From the NCBI RefSeq assembly GCF_046773475.1, contig NZ_CP177239.1, positions 124,001 to 188,000 of the forward strand: a DNA stretch of 64,000 bases. Reading direction: 5' to 3'. This document shows, one piece after another, positions 1 through 7,350 of this stretch. Each line of letters begins with the position of its first letter. Positions within the stretch are counted from its first letter, which is position 1. The DNA is from Nitratireductor aquimarinus. Its GTDB lineage: Bacteria > Pseudomonadota > Alphaproteobacteria > Rhizobiales > Rhizobiaceae. Both the position numbers and the translations under genes were made by a program. Under the pieces are notes generated by a model that was not told the DNA's origin, did not search any database, and saw nothing but the letters and a program-made list of their open reading frames with translations.

Positions 1-164
1 GCCGCCGGGCGCGGAATGACGCCCTCATCGGCTTCGGCTTCGGCAAGCGCGGCCTCGAATTTCAGCACCGCGTCGAGTTCCGCCCGCGCGGAAAAGAGAT
101 GCGCGAGCTCCTCGTCGCCAAGCAGGCCTGAAAGGATGGGATGATCGAACACGGAGATGGTCAT
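1..164 (-). CDS. pcaB: 3-carboxy-cis,cis-muconate cycloisomerase, N-terminal part (runs off window start)
   Basis: Only the first 54 codons are visible. The ATG lies at 164-162 on the minus strand, and the peptide begins with the PcaB-type opening FDHPILSGLLGDEE followed by an alpha-helical stretch rich in Ala and Glu (KFEAALAEAEADEGVIP), as in the fumarase/aspartase superfamily members of this pathway. PcaB cycloisomerises carboxymuconate, the product of the dioxygenase encoded just upstream by pcaHG, to 4-carboxymuconolactone, the substrate of PcaC. It is the last visible gene of the pobA-pcaCHGB run and is separated from pcaG by about 107 bp that contain a strong hairpin. The catalytic residues lie outside the window, so the call rests on the N-terminus and context. 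Confidence 0.85.
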   Translation of the reverse strand, partial: MTISVFDHPILSGLLGDEELAHLFSARAELDAVLKFEAALAEAEADEGVIPRPA

Positions 165-209
165 GCGGCAAATGTCCCGGTTGGCGTTCTGAGTAGCTCA
201 ATAACACAT

Positions 210-238
210 CTGCCGCCGGGCGATTGGCCCGGCGGCAG
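210..238 (-). terminator. Perfect 12-bp hairpin between pcaG and pcaB
   Basis: CTGCCGCCGGGC (210-221) pairs perfectly with GCCCGGCGGCAG (227-238) around the 5-nt loop 222-226. Neither strand has a convincing T tract after it. On the minus strand it lies about 34 bp past the pcaG stop and 46 bp before the pcaB start. It could be a partial terminator or an mRNA 3'-end stabiliser that lowers pcaB relative to pcaHG. Confidence 0.5.
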
Positions 239-271
239 GTTGATGCGGCAAAAAAGAAAGCGGGGTGTCGT

Positions 272-886
272 TCAGATGTCGAAGAACACCGTTTCCATCT
301 CCCCCTGGAGATGGATGTCGAACGTGTAGATGTCGCCGTCGCGGCTGGCGATCAGCGTCGGCACGCGGTTTCGATGTTCGATCCGCGCGAGCACCGGGTC
401 CTCGGCGTTTGCTGCCTCTTCGTCACCGAAATACAGGCGCGTCGCCAGCCCCAGATTGATGCCGCGCGCCACGATCCAGAGATTGATGTGCGGCGCCATC
501 ATGCGTCCACCGGGGAAGGGAACCGGTCCGGGCTTGATCGTCTCGAAGCGGATTTCGCCGCTTTCCATGTCGGAGGGAAACCGCCCCCAGCCGCTGAAGG
601 CAGGGTCCGCCGCGCCGCGCGTCTCCGAAGGGGAGTTGTAAAGCCCCTCGGCGTCGGCCTGCCAGGTTTCCACCAGCGCGTCCTTCAGAACCGAGCCCGT
701 TCCGTCAAACACGCGGATCACCACGCTGATGCGCTCGCCCTTCGTCTGGTCGCTGACGAGCGATGCGCCGAGATCGTCAGGGAAGATGCCTTCAATGCCG
801 CAGAAATTCGGCGTCAGGCCGATATGGACGTAAGGGCCGGCGGTCTGCGACGCGCTTTCCTTCAGGCGATTGAGATCCTGGGCCAT
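272..886 (-). CDS. pcaG: Protocatechuate 3,4-dioxygenase alpha subunit
   Basis: A 204-residue protein with the intradiol dioxygenase fold. The N-terminal QTAGPYVHIGL segment (about residues 14-24) and the C-terminal tail HLQGEMETVFFDI are typical of PcaG. As expected for the alpha subunit it lacks the iron ligands found in PcaH, but it helps build the active site at the subunit interface. With PcaH it performs intradiol cleavage of protocatechuate to 3-carboxy-cis,cis-muconate in the cytoplasm. The ATG at 886 shares one base with the pcaH stop (TGATG), so the subunits are translationally coupled. A TTG one codon upstream is the only nearby alternative start. Confidence 0.96.
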   Translation of the reverse strand: MAQDLNRLKESASQTAGPYVHIGLTPNFCGIEGIFPDDLGASLVSDQTKGERISVVIRVFDGTGSVLKDALVETWQADAEGLYNSPSETRGAADPAFSGWGRFPSDMESGEIRFETIKPGPVPFPGGRMMAPHINLWIVARGINLGLATRLYFGDEEAANAEDPVLARIEHRNRVPTLIASRDGDIYTFDIHLQGEMETVFFDI

Positions 887-1626
887 CAATTGCCCTCCAT
901 GCGGTTTTCAAAAAGGGTCGAGCGGCGGCCACGCAGAACGATGTCGAACTTGTAGGCGCGCGCATCCATCGGCACGGTCGCCTCCATGTCGAGCGCCGCG
1001 ATCAGCCCCTCGATGGCCCTGCGGTCGGGAATGGTGCCGACAATCGGGCATTTCCAGATCATCGGATCGCCCTCGAAATACATCTGCGTGATCAGGCGCT
1101 GAACGAAACCGTGTCCGAACACGGAGAAGTGGATATGCGCCGGCCGCCAGTCATTGATGCCGTTCGGCCAGGGATAGGCTCCAGGCATGATCGTGCGGAA
1201 GGAATAATTGCCGTCTTCGTCGGTGATGGTCCGCCCGCAGCCGCCGAAATTGGGGTCCAGCGGAGCGAGGTAGCCGTCCTTCTTGTGCCGGTAGCGGCCG
1301 CCTGCATTGGCCTGCCAGAACTCGACCAGAACATTGGGGACGGGGCGCGCATTCTCGTCCAGAACCCGGCCATAGACGATGATGCGCGGTCCAATCGCGC
1401 TTTCGCCGGAGCGCGCATGGTTCAGCGTCAGGTCGTTGTCGAGCGCGCCCAGAATGCCGTGCCCGAATGTCGGTCCGGTGATCTCAGACGGCGTGTGCGG
1501 AAAGGCGATCGGCGCTTTCTGCGGCGAGCGCACGACGGATGTCTTGTAAAGCGGGGTCAGCGCTGGCGGTTGCCAGGCGCGGTCGCGCTGGAAGAAGCCG
1601 CCGGTTTCCGGTCTCTGGTTCTTCAT
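886..1626 (-). CDS. pcaH: Protocatechuate 3,4-dioxygenase beta subunit
   Basis: A 246-residue catalytic subunit of protocatechuate 3,4-dioxygenase. The non-haem Fe(III) ligands are visible: Tyr112 in GGRYRHK, Tyr151 in GAYPWPNG, and His164 and His166 in RPAHIHF. The APLDPNFGGCGR stretch (121-132) and the GPRIIVYGRVLDENARPVP beta-sandwich start are family hallmarks. The start ATG overlaps the upstream pcaC stop by four bases (ATGA), and the stop overlaps the pcaG start by one base, giving tight stoichiometric coupling in the pca operon. Length agrees with the family's usual 235-245 residues. Confidence 0.97.
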   Translation of the reverse strand: MKNQRPETGGFFQRDRAWQPPALTPLYKTSVVRSPQKAPIAFPHTPSEITGPTFGHGILGALDNDLTLNHARSGESAIGPRIIVYGRVLDENARPVPNVLVEFWQANAGGRYRHKKDGYLAPLDPNFGGCGRTITDEDGNYSFRTIMPGAYPWPNGINDWRPAHIHFSVFGHGFVQRLITQMYFEGDPMIWKCPIVGTIPDRRAIEGLIAALDMEATVPMDARAYKFDIVLRGRRSTLFENRMEGN

Positions 1627-2021
1627 GCCTTGTCTTCCTCCATCGCCGCAAGCGTCTGCTTGACGATCTTGATTGCATGGTTTGCCGCAGGCACGCCGGC
1701 ATAGATGGCCACGTGCAGCATGGCCTCGCGCAGATCCTCCGCGCTCGCTCCTGTATTGGCGGTGGCGCGTACATGCATGGCAAGTTCCTCGTCCTGTCCG
1801 AGCGCTGCCAGAAGCGCGATGGTCACCATCGAGCGCTCACGCTTTGTCCATTCGGGCCGCGACCAGACGTGTCCCCAGGCGGCTTCCGTGATGAGTTCCT
1901 GAAAAGGCTCGTCAAAGGCGGTCTTGCGGGCTTGCGCATTGTCCACCCAGGCATCGCCCAGCACCGCGCGACGCGTCTTCATGCCCTCCTTGTGTCGGGC
2001 GCTTTCTTCCTTGCTGGACAT
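1623..2021 (-). CDS. pcaC: 4-carboxymuconolactone decarboxylase
   Basis: A 132-residue single-domain protein of the CMD/AhpD-like family. The body matches stand-alone PcaC (KTAFDEPFQELITEAAWGHVW, then RSMVTIALLAALG and HVRATANTGASAEDLREAMLHVAIYAGVPAANHA). It decarboxylates 4-carboxymuconolactone to beta-ketoadipate enol-lactone. A strong AGGAGA ribosome-binding site lies 6 bases before the ATG at 2021. It is not fused to PcaD (the enol-lactone hydrolase), as happens in some bacteria, and no pcaD is present in this window, so the next pathway step must be encoded elsewhere. It sits 59 bp after pobA and overlaps pcaH. Confidence 0.95.
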   Translation of the reverse strand: MSSKEESARHKEGMKTRRAVLGDAWVDNAQARKTAFDEPFQELITEAAWGHVWSRPEWTKRERSMVTIALLAALGQDEELAMHVRATANTGASAEDLREAMLHVAIYAGVPAANHAIKIVKQTLAAMEEDKA

Positions 2022-2080
2022 GCTATTCTCCTTGGTAGTCTGGGGCCGACCGTAGGGCCGGGTATTCTAATGGCAGGGGA

Positions 2081-3253
2081 TCAGAAGGGCAGGCCGACAT
2101 AGTTTTCGGCGAGCATGGTAAGTGCTGCGCGCGACTGGAACAGATAGTCGAGCTCCGCATGCTGGATGCGCTGGCCGAATGTGCCCTGATCGGGGAAGCG
2201 GTGAAGCGTGCTGGTCATCCACCAGGAAAACCGCTCCGCTTTCCACACGCGGGCCAGCGCCTTCTGCGAATAGGCGTCGAGGCCGGCCGTGGATTTTTCG
2301 ATGTAATATTCTCGAAGCGCATCAAAGAGATAGCGCACGTCGCTCGCAGCGAGATTCAGGCCCTTTGCGCCGGTTGGCGGCACGATATGCGCCGCGTCGC
2401 CGGCGAGGAATAATCGGCCAAAACGCATGGGCTCGGCGACGAAGGAGCGTAACGGCGCGATGGATTTCTCGATGGAGGCGCCGGTGGTCATGGCCTCGGC
2501 GGTGGCGTCCGGCAGGCGGCGGCGGATCTCGTCCCAGAAGCGCGCATCCGTCCATTCTTCGACGCGCTCATCGGCGGCCACCTGCACATAGTAGCGGCTG
2601 CGTGTGGTGGAGCGCATGGAGCATAAGGCAAAGCCGCGCGGATGATTGGCGTAGATCAGTTCGTCGCCCACCGGCGGCACGTCGGCGATGATGCCAAGCC
2701 AGCCAAACGGATAGATGCGCTCAAACGTCTCCAGCGCCTCATGCGGGATCGACTGCCGCGCAATGCCGTGAAACCCGTCGCAACCGGCAATGAAATCACA
2801 GGCGATGCGGTGCGTCTGGCCGTCTTTCTCATAAGTCACGGAAGGGGTGTCGGTATCGAAACCGTGCGGCTGCACGTCCCGCGCTTCGTAGACCGTCTGC
2901 GCGCCGATGGCGTCGCGCCCGTCCATCAGATCATGAGTGACTTCGGTTTGCCCGTAGACGAGAACCCGTTTGCCGCCGGTCAGCGTGTGAAGGTCGACCC
3001 GGTGGCGGCGATTGTCGAAGGCCAGATCGAAACCGTCATGCGGCAGGCCTTCGGCCCGCATGCGTGCGCCGACGCCGGCTTCGTCCAGCATGGCGGCGGT
3101 GCCTTCCTCCAGAACGCCGGCGCGGATGCGCGAAAGCACATGCGCTCTGGATGCGCGCTCCAGAATCACATTGTCGATCCCGGCGCGCGATAAGAGCTGC
3201 CCCAATAATAACCCGGCCGGGCCGGAGCCGATGATGGCGACCTGAGTCCGCAC
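2081..3253 (-). CDS. pobA: 4-hydroxybenzoate 3-monooxygenase (PobA)
   Basis: A 390-residue FAD-dependent aromatic hydroxylase that makes protocatechuate from 4-hydroxybenzoate using NAD(P)H and O2. Visible motifs are the N-terminal Rossmann GSGPAG (9-14), the RIRAGVLEEG segment including the FAD-contacting Arg near 44, the YPFGWLGIIADVPP active-site region, and the second FAD motif FLAGDAAHIVPPTGAKGLNLA. The start is a GTG at 3253-3251 preceded by GGGAGGA at good spacing. The frame stays open for 61 codons upstream, but that part has no similarity to the family and enters the divergent promoter. The length of 390 is normal. It heads the pca run and is divergent from pobR. Confidence 0.97.
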   Translation of the reverse strand: MRTQVAIIGSGPAGLLLGQLLSRAGIDNVILERASRAHVLSRIRAGVLEEGTAAMLDEAGVGARMRAEGLPHDGFDLAFDNRRHRVDLHTLTGGKRVLVYGQTEVTHDLMDGRDAIGAQTVYEARDVQPHGFDTDTPSVTYEKDGQTHRIACDFIAGCDGFHGIARQSIPHEALETFERIYPFGWLGIIADVPPVGDELIYANHPRGFALCSMRSTTRSRYYVQVAADERVEEWTDARFWDEIRRRLPDATAEAMTTGASIEKSIAPLRSFVAEPMRFGRLFLAGDAAHIVPPTGAKGLNLAASDVRYLFDALREYYIEKSTAGLDAYSQKALARVWKAERFSWWMTSTLHRFPDQGTFGQRIQHAELDYLFQSRAALTMLAENYVGLPF

Positions 3254-3364
3254 GATGGCAATCCTCCCAATTGCATCGCGAAGAGTGGTTGTTTCCGTCG
3301 GGTGCGGCAATGGACATTTCCGGCAAACGATTGCACTATTCGCGCATCGTGCGGGAGGGGGCCG
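3254..3364. promoter_or_regulatory. pobA-pobR divergent promoter region
   Basis: This 111-bp spacer separates the back-to-back starts of pobA and the AraC-type regulator and must hold both promoters and the activator site. Two similar segments with a CGGCAA core lie near 3304 and 3319 (GGTGCGGCAATGGA and TTTCCGGCAAACGA) and could be half-sites for an AraC-family activator. This is a pattern observation only. No unambiguous -35/-10 pair stands out. Confidence 0.5.
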
Positions 3365-4270
3365 GTGCAGAGATCGATACCGAATTACAGACTTTACCAA
3401 GAAAAAACAGGCGAATCTCCTGATTTCTGGCTGCATTGCGAAACGCTCTCCGTTCGCAGTTCACTGCACAATTGGGAAATTTCGGTGCACCGCCATTCCG
3501 CGCTTTTCCAGATATTCTGGGTGACGGAGGGCGAGGGCATCATGATGGCCGAAGGACAGGCCGATTGTCATTTTACCGCCCCTTGCGCGCTTTTCATTCC
3601 GCCCGGCGCTGCACATGGCTTCCGCTTTCTCGGCCAGTCCGAAGGGCTGGTGACCACGGTTCTGGCAGACCGGCTTTCCCTGCCCATCGCCGCCGACCGG
3701 ACCCTTGCCGATTTCTTCGCTTCCACCCGTATCGTTCCGCTGGGCGAGCCTGATGCTTCCACCGGGGAGGGCGGTGCGCAGGTGGGGCGTCTCCTGCGGC
3801 GCATTCACGCCGAAAACGGGCGGAGGGACATTGGCCGCGATCTCATTCTGGATGCGCTTTTGACGGAGGTTCTGGTCTGGCTGGCGCGTCTTGGCGCAAG
3901 GGCCGGCTTGCCGAAGAAAGCCATGTCGACGCGGGACAATGCACGCATGGAGGCGCTCGATACGCTGATCGCCGCGCATTTTCGCGAGCATCGCCCGGTT
4001 GGTTTCTACGCCGGACGCGTGGGCGTCTCCGTTGCGCAGTTGAACCGCATCGCAAGACAGGAGGCCGGCGTCAGCGTTTCGCAGCTCATCGCCCGCCGCC
4101 TGCTCGATGTGGCCCGGCGTGATCTGGTGTTCACGCCAACCCCGGTGCAGGCCATCGCCTATTCGCTGGGTTTTCAGGACCCGGCCTATTTCAATCGCTT
4201 CTTCCGGCGGCAGACAGGCGCTACGCCCGGCGCGTATCGCGAGGCGGAACGTCGGCGCATGGCCGCCTGA
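3365..4270 (+). CDS. pobR: AraC-family transcriptional activator of pobA (PobR type)
   Basis: A 301-residue regulator with an N-terminal cupin-like sensor (HRHSALFQIFWVTEGEG, about residues 40-56, then PCALFIPPGAAHGF) and a C-terminal AraC double helix-turn-helix, ending with the hallmark AIAYSLGFQDPAYFNRFFRR and a TGATPGAYR tail. AraC-type PobR proteins in rhizobia activate pobA in response to 4-hydroxybenzoate. The divergent position next to pobA supports that role. The GTG start at 3365 is chosen because GGGAGGGGG lies just upstream and the family alignment begins there. An upstream ATG at 3302 would add 21 residues lying inside the promoter. A terminator follows the stop. Confidence 0.88.
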   Translation: MQRSIPNYRLYQEKTGESPDFWLHCETLSVRSSLHNWEISVHRHSALFQIFWVTEGEGIMMAEGQADCHFTAPCALFIPPGAAHGFRFLGQSEGLVTTVLADRLSLPIAADRTLADFFASTRIVPLGEPDASTGEGGAQVGRLLRRIHAENGRRDIGRDLILDALLTEVLVWLARLGARAGLPKKAMSTRDNARMEALDTLIAAHFREHRPVGFYAGRVGVSVAQLNRIARQEAGVSVSQLIARRLLDVARRDLVFTPTPVQAIAYSLGFQDPAYFNRFFRRQTGATPGAYREAERRRMAA

Positions 4271-4293
4271 AAGGCTCCGGTCAGAACAAAGAA

Positions 4294-4316
4294 AAGGGGC
4301 CGTTTGGCCCCTTCCT
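4294..4316 (+). terminator. Rho-independent terminator of pobR
   Basis: AAGGGGCC (4294-4301) and GGCCCCTT (4306-4313) form a perfect 8-bp stem with a GTTT loop, followed by CCTTTTC. It lies 24 bp after the pobR stop. The A-rich 5' side means it could also act weakly on minus-strand transcripts from the pyrimidine island. Confidence 0.8.
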
Positions 4317-4355
4317 TTTCGCCTCTTCCCTGGAAAAGCATGGGTTGTGTTGTCA

Positions 4356-4374
4356 GCCGGGCGTCGAGCCCGGC
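4356..4374 (-). terminator. Hairpin after the ABC binding-protein gene
   Basis: GCCGGGC (4356-4362) and GCCCGGC (4368-4374) pair around GTCGA, 6 bp beyond the stop of the minus-strand binding-protein gene. There is no clear T run, so it is a hairpin-type 3' end rather than a certain intrinsic terminator. Confidence 0.45.
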
Positions 4375-4380
4375 CAGCCA

Positions 4381-5364
4381 TCACATCGCCTTGTTGGAAA
4401 TGTCGTGCGTGAATGCGCCTTCCGGCTCCTTGGTGATCACCGGATCGGAACCGCCCTGCAGCAGCGTGTCGACGGTCTGCTGGTACGCAGCTTCATCCAG
4501 CGTCGGGCTGTCGCCCAGAAGCTTGGCAATCTCGCGCGTCATGCGCTTCTGGTGCTTTTCGGTCTGCGCACCGGTCGCATCATTGTCGAGCACGATGAGC
4601 GCCGCCTCATCCGGGTTGTCCTTGGCCCACATCCAGCCCTTCATGGAGGCTTTCACGAAGCGCGCCATCTTGTCCACGAATTCAGGGTCCTGAAGCTTGT
4701 CTTCCAGCACATAGAGCCCGTCTTCGAGCGTGGCCACGCCCTCGTCCGTGTAGTTGAATACAACGATGTCGTCTTCGCTCAGCCCGGCGTCGATCACCTG
4801 CCAGTATTCATTGTAGGTCATGGCGGTGATGCAGTCGGCCTGCTTCTGCAAAAGCGGGTCGACATTGAAGCCGATTTTCTGGATGGTCACGCCGTTTTCG
4901 GAACCGTCGCGCGGCAGGTCGAGCTTCGACAGCCAGCTATAGAGCGGATATTCATTGCCGAAGAACCAGGTGCCGAGCGTCTTGCCCTTGAAGTCTTCCG
5001 GCTTTTCGATGCCGGTCTCCTTGCGGCAGACCATGGTCAGGCCAGAGCGCGCGAAAGGCTGGGCGATGTTGACCACCGGCACGCCCTTTTCGCGTGCGGC
5101 CAGTGCTGACGGGAGCCAGTCCACCATCACGTCCGCGCCGCCGCCGGCCAGCACCTGGACGGGCGCAATGTCCGGCCCGCCGGGTTTGATCTCGACGTTG
5201 AGGTCTTCTTCCTCGTAGAAACCCTGATCCTTGGCGACGTAGTAGCCGGCGAACTGCGCCTGCGTTACCCATTTGAGCTGCAGGGTCACGTCGTCGGCTG
5301 CAAGAGCTTGCGAAGCGGCGAGCATCAGCGCGCCGGAAAGTATGCCTGTGACTGCGTGTTTCAT
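4381..5364 (-). CDS. ABC transporter substrate-binding protein, NMT1/THI5 (ThiY/SsuA-like) family; probable pyrimidine importer
   Basis: A 327-residue periplasmic binding protein with a cleavable signal peptide (basic start, hydrophobic core, ALA|AD cleavage near residue 22). The NMT1/THI5 fold is indicated by LQLKWVTQAQFAGYYVAKDQ right after the signal peptide, GADVMVDWLPSALAAREKG and GFNVDPLLQKQADCITAMTYNEYW. The family binds thiamine precursors, pyrimidines or sulfonates. Its place downstream of two permeases, an ATPase and the dihydropyrimidine-degrading enzymes suggests it takes up uracil, thymine or hydropyrimidines (inference). The ATG at 5364 has an AGAGGGA Shine-Dalgarno. The frame is open further upstream but with no signal peptide. 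The usual length is 320-340. Confidence 0.9.
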   Translation of the reverse strand: MKHAVTGILSGALMLAASQALAADDVTLQLKWVTQAQFAGYYVAKDQGFYEEEDLNVEIKPGGPDIAPVQVLAGGGADVMVDWLPSALAAREKGVPVVNIAQPFARSGLTMVCRKETGIEKPEDFKGKTLGTWFFGNEYPLYSWLSKLDLPRDGSENGVTIQKIGFNVDPLLQKQADCITAMTYNEYWQVIDAGLSEDDIVVFNYTDEGVATLEDGLYVLEDKLQDPEFVDKMARFVKASMKGWMWAKDNPDEAALIVLDNDATGAQTEKHQKRMTREIAKLLGDSPTLDEAAYQQTVDTLLQGGSDPVITKEPEGAFTHDISNKAM

Positions 5365-5407
5365 TTCGCTTCCCTCTTTGATTGGGCCGTTCTCCTCACG
5401 GCCGTGA

Positions 5408-6268
5408 TTATCCACTCCTGATGGATGGATGCCAGAAGGTGACAGCGCGCTCCAGAAGCGCGACCGCACCATAGAAGAGCGAACCGGCGAGTGCGGCAAC
5501 GGCAATCTCGGCCCACACCATGTCGATGTTCATGCGCCCCACCTCGGTTGAGATGCGGAACCCCATGCCCACAATCGGCGTGCCGAAGAATTCGGCGACG
5601 ATGGCCCCGATCAGCGCCAGCGTGGAATTGATTTTCAGCGCGTTGAAGATGAAGGGGGCGGCTGCCGGCAGGCGCAGCTTGAAGAGCGTCTGCCAGTAGG
5701 ATGATGCATAGGTGCGCATCAGGTCGCGGTCGATGGCGGTAGAGGCGGTCAGCCCCTGCACCGTGTTCACCAGCATGGGAAAGAAGGTCATGATGATCAC
5801 GACGGCGGCCTTGGAGGGCCAGTCGAAGCCGAACCACATGACCATGATCGGCGCAACGCCGATGATCGGCAGCGCGGAGACGAAATTGCCCAGCGGCATC
5901 AGGCCGCGCTGCAGGAAGGGCGAGCGGTCGATGGCGATGGCCGTCAGGAAGCCTGCGCCGCAGCCGATGGCGTAGCCGATCAGCACCGCTTTCAGGAAGG
6001 TCTGCTGAAAGTCCGCCCACAGGGTGGGAACGGAGGAGACCAGCCGCGCCCAGATGGCGCTTGGCGGCGTCAGAAGCACGGGCGAGATGTTGAAGCCGCG
6101 CACCAGCCCTTCCCAGACCACCAGAAGCGTGATGCCGAAAATGGCCGGGATCAGAATGCCGAGCGCGCGTTTGGCCGATGCCGAGCGCGGGTTGAGCCGC
6201 GCAAGCCACTCATTGAGCGCCCAGGCCCCTGCCCAGAAAAGAAAGGCTCCCGTCAGCGCCCAGTTCAT
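5408..6268 (-). CDS. ABC transporter permease (second), probable pyrimidine importer
   Basis: A 286-residue integral membrane protein of the BPD_transp_1 (SsuC/TauC-like) class. An N-terminal two-helix extension (about residues 5-55) precedes the core domain with helices near 95-115, 130-160, 195-215 and 250-270. The EAA loop is recognisable around the RTYASSYWQTLFKLRLPAA stretch, which contacts the ATPase. The ATG at 6268 overlaps the stop of the upstream permease by four bases, so the two permeases are probably made as a heterodimer. The binding-protein gene follows 43 bp later. Confidence 0.93.
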   Translation of the reverse strand: MNWALTGAFLFWAGAWALNEWLARLNPRSASAKRALGILIPAIFGITLLVVWEGLVRGFNISPVLLTPPSAIWARLVSSVPTLWADFQQTFLKAVLIGYAIGCGAGFLTAIAIDRSPFLQRGLMPLGNFVSALPIIGVAPIMVMWFGFDWPSKAAVVIIMTFFPMLVNTVQGLTASTAIDRDLMRTYASSYWQTLFKLRLPAAAPFIFNALKINSTLALIGAIVAEFFGTPIVGMGFRISTEVGRMNIDMVWAEIAVAALAGSLFYGAVALLERAVTFWHPSIRSG

Positions 6269-7191
6269 GGCTTTTCTCCCATCCGCGCCATCACCATGCG
6301 CTGGCCGATGCCCACCACGCCCACCAGAATGGCGGCGAGTGCGGCCGCCATGAAGAGGGCAGACCAGATCTGCACCGTCTGGCCGTAATAGGAGCCGGCC
6401 AGAAGCCGCGCGCCGAGGCCCGAAACAGCACCCGTCGGCAGTTCGCCGACAATCGCCCCCACAAGGCTGATCGCCACCGCCACCTTCATGGAGGTGAAGA
6501 GATAGGGAAGGGCGGCTGGCCAGCGCAGTTTCCAGAAGGTCTGTGCGCCGCTGGCATTGTAGGTCCGCATCAGGTCGAGCTGGAAGGCTTCGGGGCTGCG
6601 GAAACCCTTCACCATGCCCACCACCACGGGAAAGAAGGACAGATAGGTGGAAATCAGCGCCTTGGGCAGAAGGCCCGAGAGGCCGATGGCGTTCAGCACC
6701 ACGATGATCATTGGCGCAACCGCCAGGATCGGGATCGTCTGGCTGGCGATCACCCAGGGCATTACCGATTTGTCCATCGCCCTGTTGTGCACGATGCCGA
6801 CGGCCAGCAGCACGCCGAGCGCGGTGCCGATCACGAAGCCGAGCAGGGTGGAGGAGAGGGTGATCCAGGCGTGATAGAACAGGTTGCGCTTGGAGGTGAG
6901 CCGGGTGCCGACCGTGGTTTTCCAGATTTCCGCCACCACCTGATGCGGCGAGGGCAAAACGGGCCGCTCCTGCGCCATCGTATCGCGCACGAGATCGGCG
7001 GCTGTCCATTCCGTCCCCGCGCGCTCATAGGCGTCGATCTGCCATGGCGCGTTCAGATAGACGGTGAAGGCGTACCAGATCAGAACGATGACGCCGAGCA
7101 CGATCAGGATCGGTAGCGTCTTGCCCTCCACCGCACGGCGAAAGAAGGGCGTTGTCGCGCCCGCCGGCGCCGTTCCCGCCGCCGCCGTCAT
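6265..7191 (-). CDS. ABC transporter permease (first), probable pyrimidine importer
   Basis: A 308-residue inner-membrane permease, paralogous to the following gene. It has an N-terminal membrane helix (residues about 24-45), a periplasmic stretch, and a core with the EAA-like loop RTYNASGAQTFWKLRWPAALP. Conserved features include ALGVLLAVGIVHNRAMD and SQTIPILAVAPMIIV, the latter typical of SsuC/ThiX permeases. It follows the ATPase gene across a 159-bp spacer that contains a pair of palindromic repeats, so the transporter genes are cotranscribed but may be separated by partial attenuation there. Confidence 0.93.
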   Translation of the reverse strand: MTAAAGTAPAGATTPFFRRAVEGKTLPILIVLGVIVLIWYAFTVYLNAPWQIDAYERAGTEWTAADLVRDTMAQERPVLPSPHQVVAEIWKTTVGTRLTSKRNLFYHAWITLSSTLLGFVIGTALGVLLAVGIVHNRAMDKSVMPWVIASQTIPILAVAPMIIVVLNAIGLSGLLPKALISTYLSFFPVVVGMVKGFRSPEAFQLDLMRTYNASGAQTFWKLRWPAALPYLFTSMKVAVAISLVGAIVGELPTGAVSGLGARLLAGSYYGQTVQIWSALFMAAALAAILVGVVGIGQRMVMARMGEKP

Positions 7192-7217
7192 GGCGTCACC
7201 TTTGGGGCGGGGCGCTC

Positions 7218-7328
7218 GCCCCTCATCCTCACCTTCTCCCCGCAGGCGGGGAGAAGGGGGCGTAGACGGTGTCGCTTCGTCCTTCTCCCCGTGCGCGGGG
7301 AGAAGGTGCCGGCAGGCGGATGAGGGGC
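7218..7328. repeat. Palindromic repeat pair (copy A)
   Basis: Two 26-bp palindromes (7232-7257 and 7281-7306) of the form CCTTCTCCCCGC-NN-GCGGGGAGAAGG (second with a GTGC centre), flanked outside by GCCCCTCATCC and its inverse GGATGAGGGGC so that the whole unit is an inverted pair. It fills most of the gap between the ATPase and first permease genes. The same unit recurs at 17692-17817 and 19429-19476. It resembles the REP/BIME-like elements of rhizobial genomes. Confidence 0.9.
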
Positions 7329-7350
7329 AGCGCTGGCGGTGGACATTTCC

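Noticed and set aside
3254..3436. N-terminal extension of PobA by 61 residues
   Set aside because: The extra residues have no family similarity and lie in the divergent promoter; the GTG at 3253 has an excellent ribosome-binding site and yields the standard 390 residues.
7192..7340. CRISPR-like array suggested by repeated 26-bp palindromes
   Set aside because: Only two units, no regular spacers, no cas genes, and the same unit recurs singly elsewhere; it is a REP-like element.
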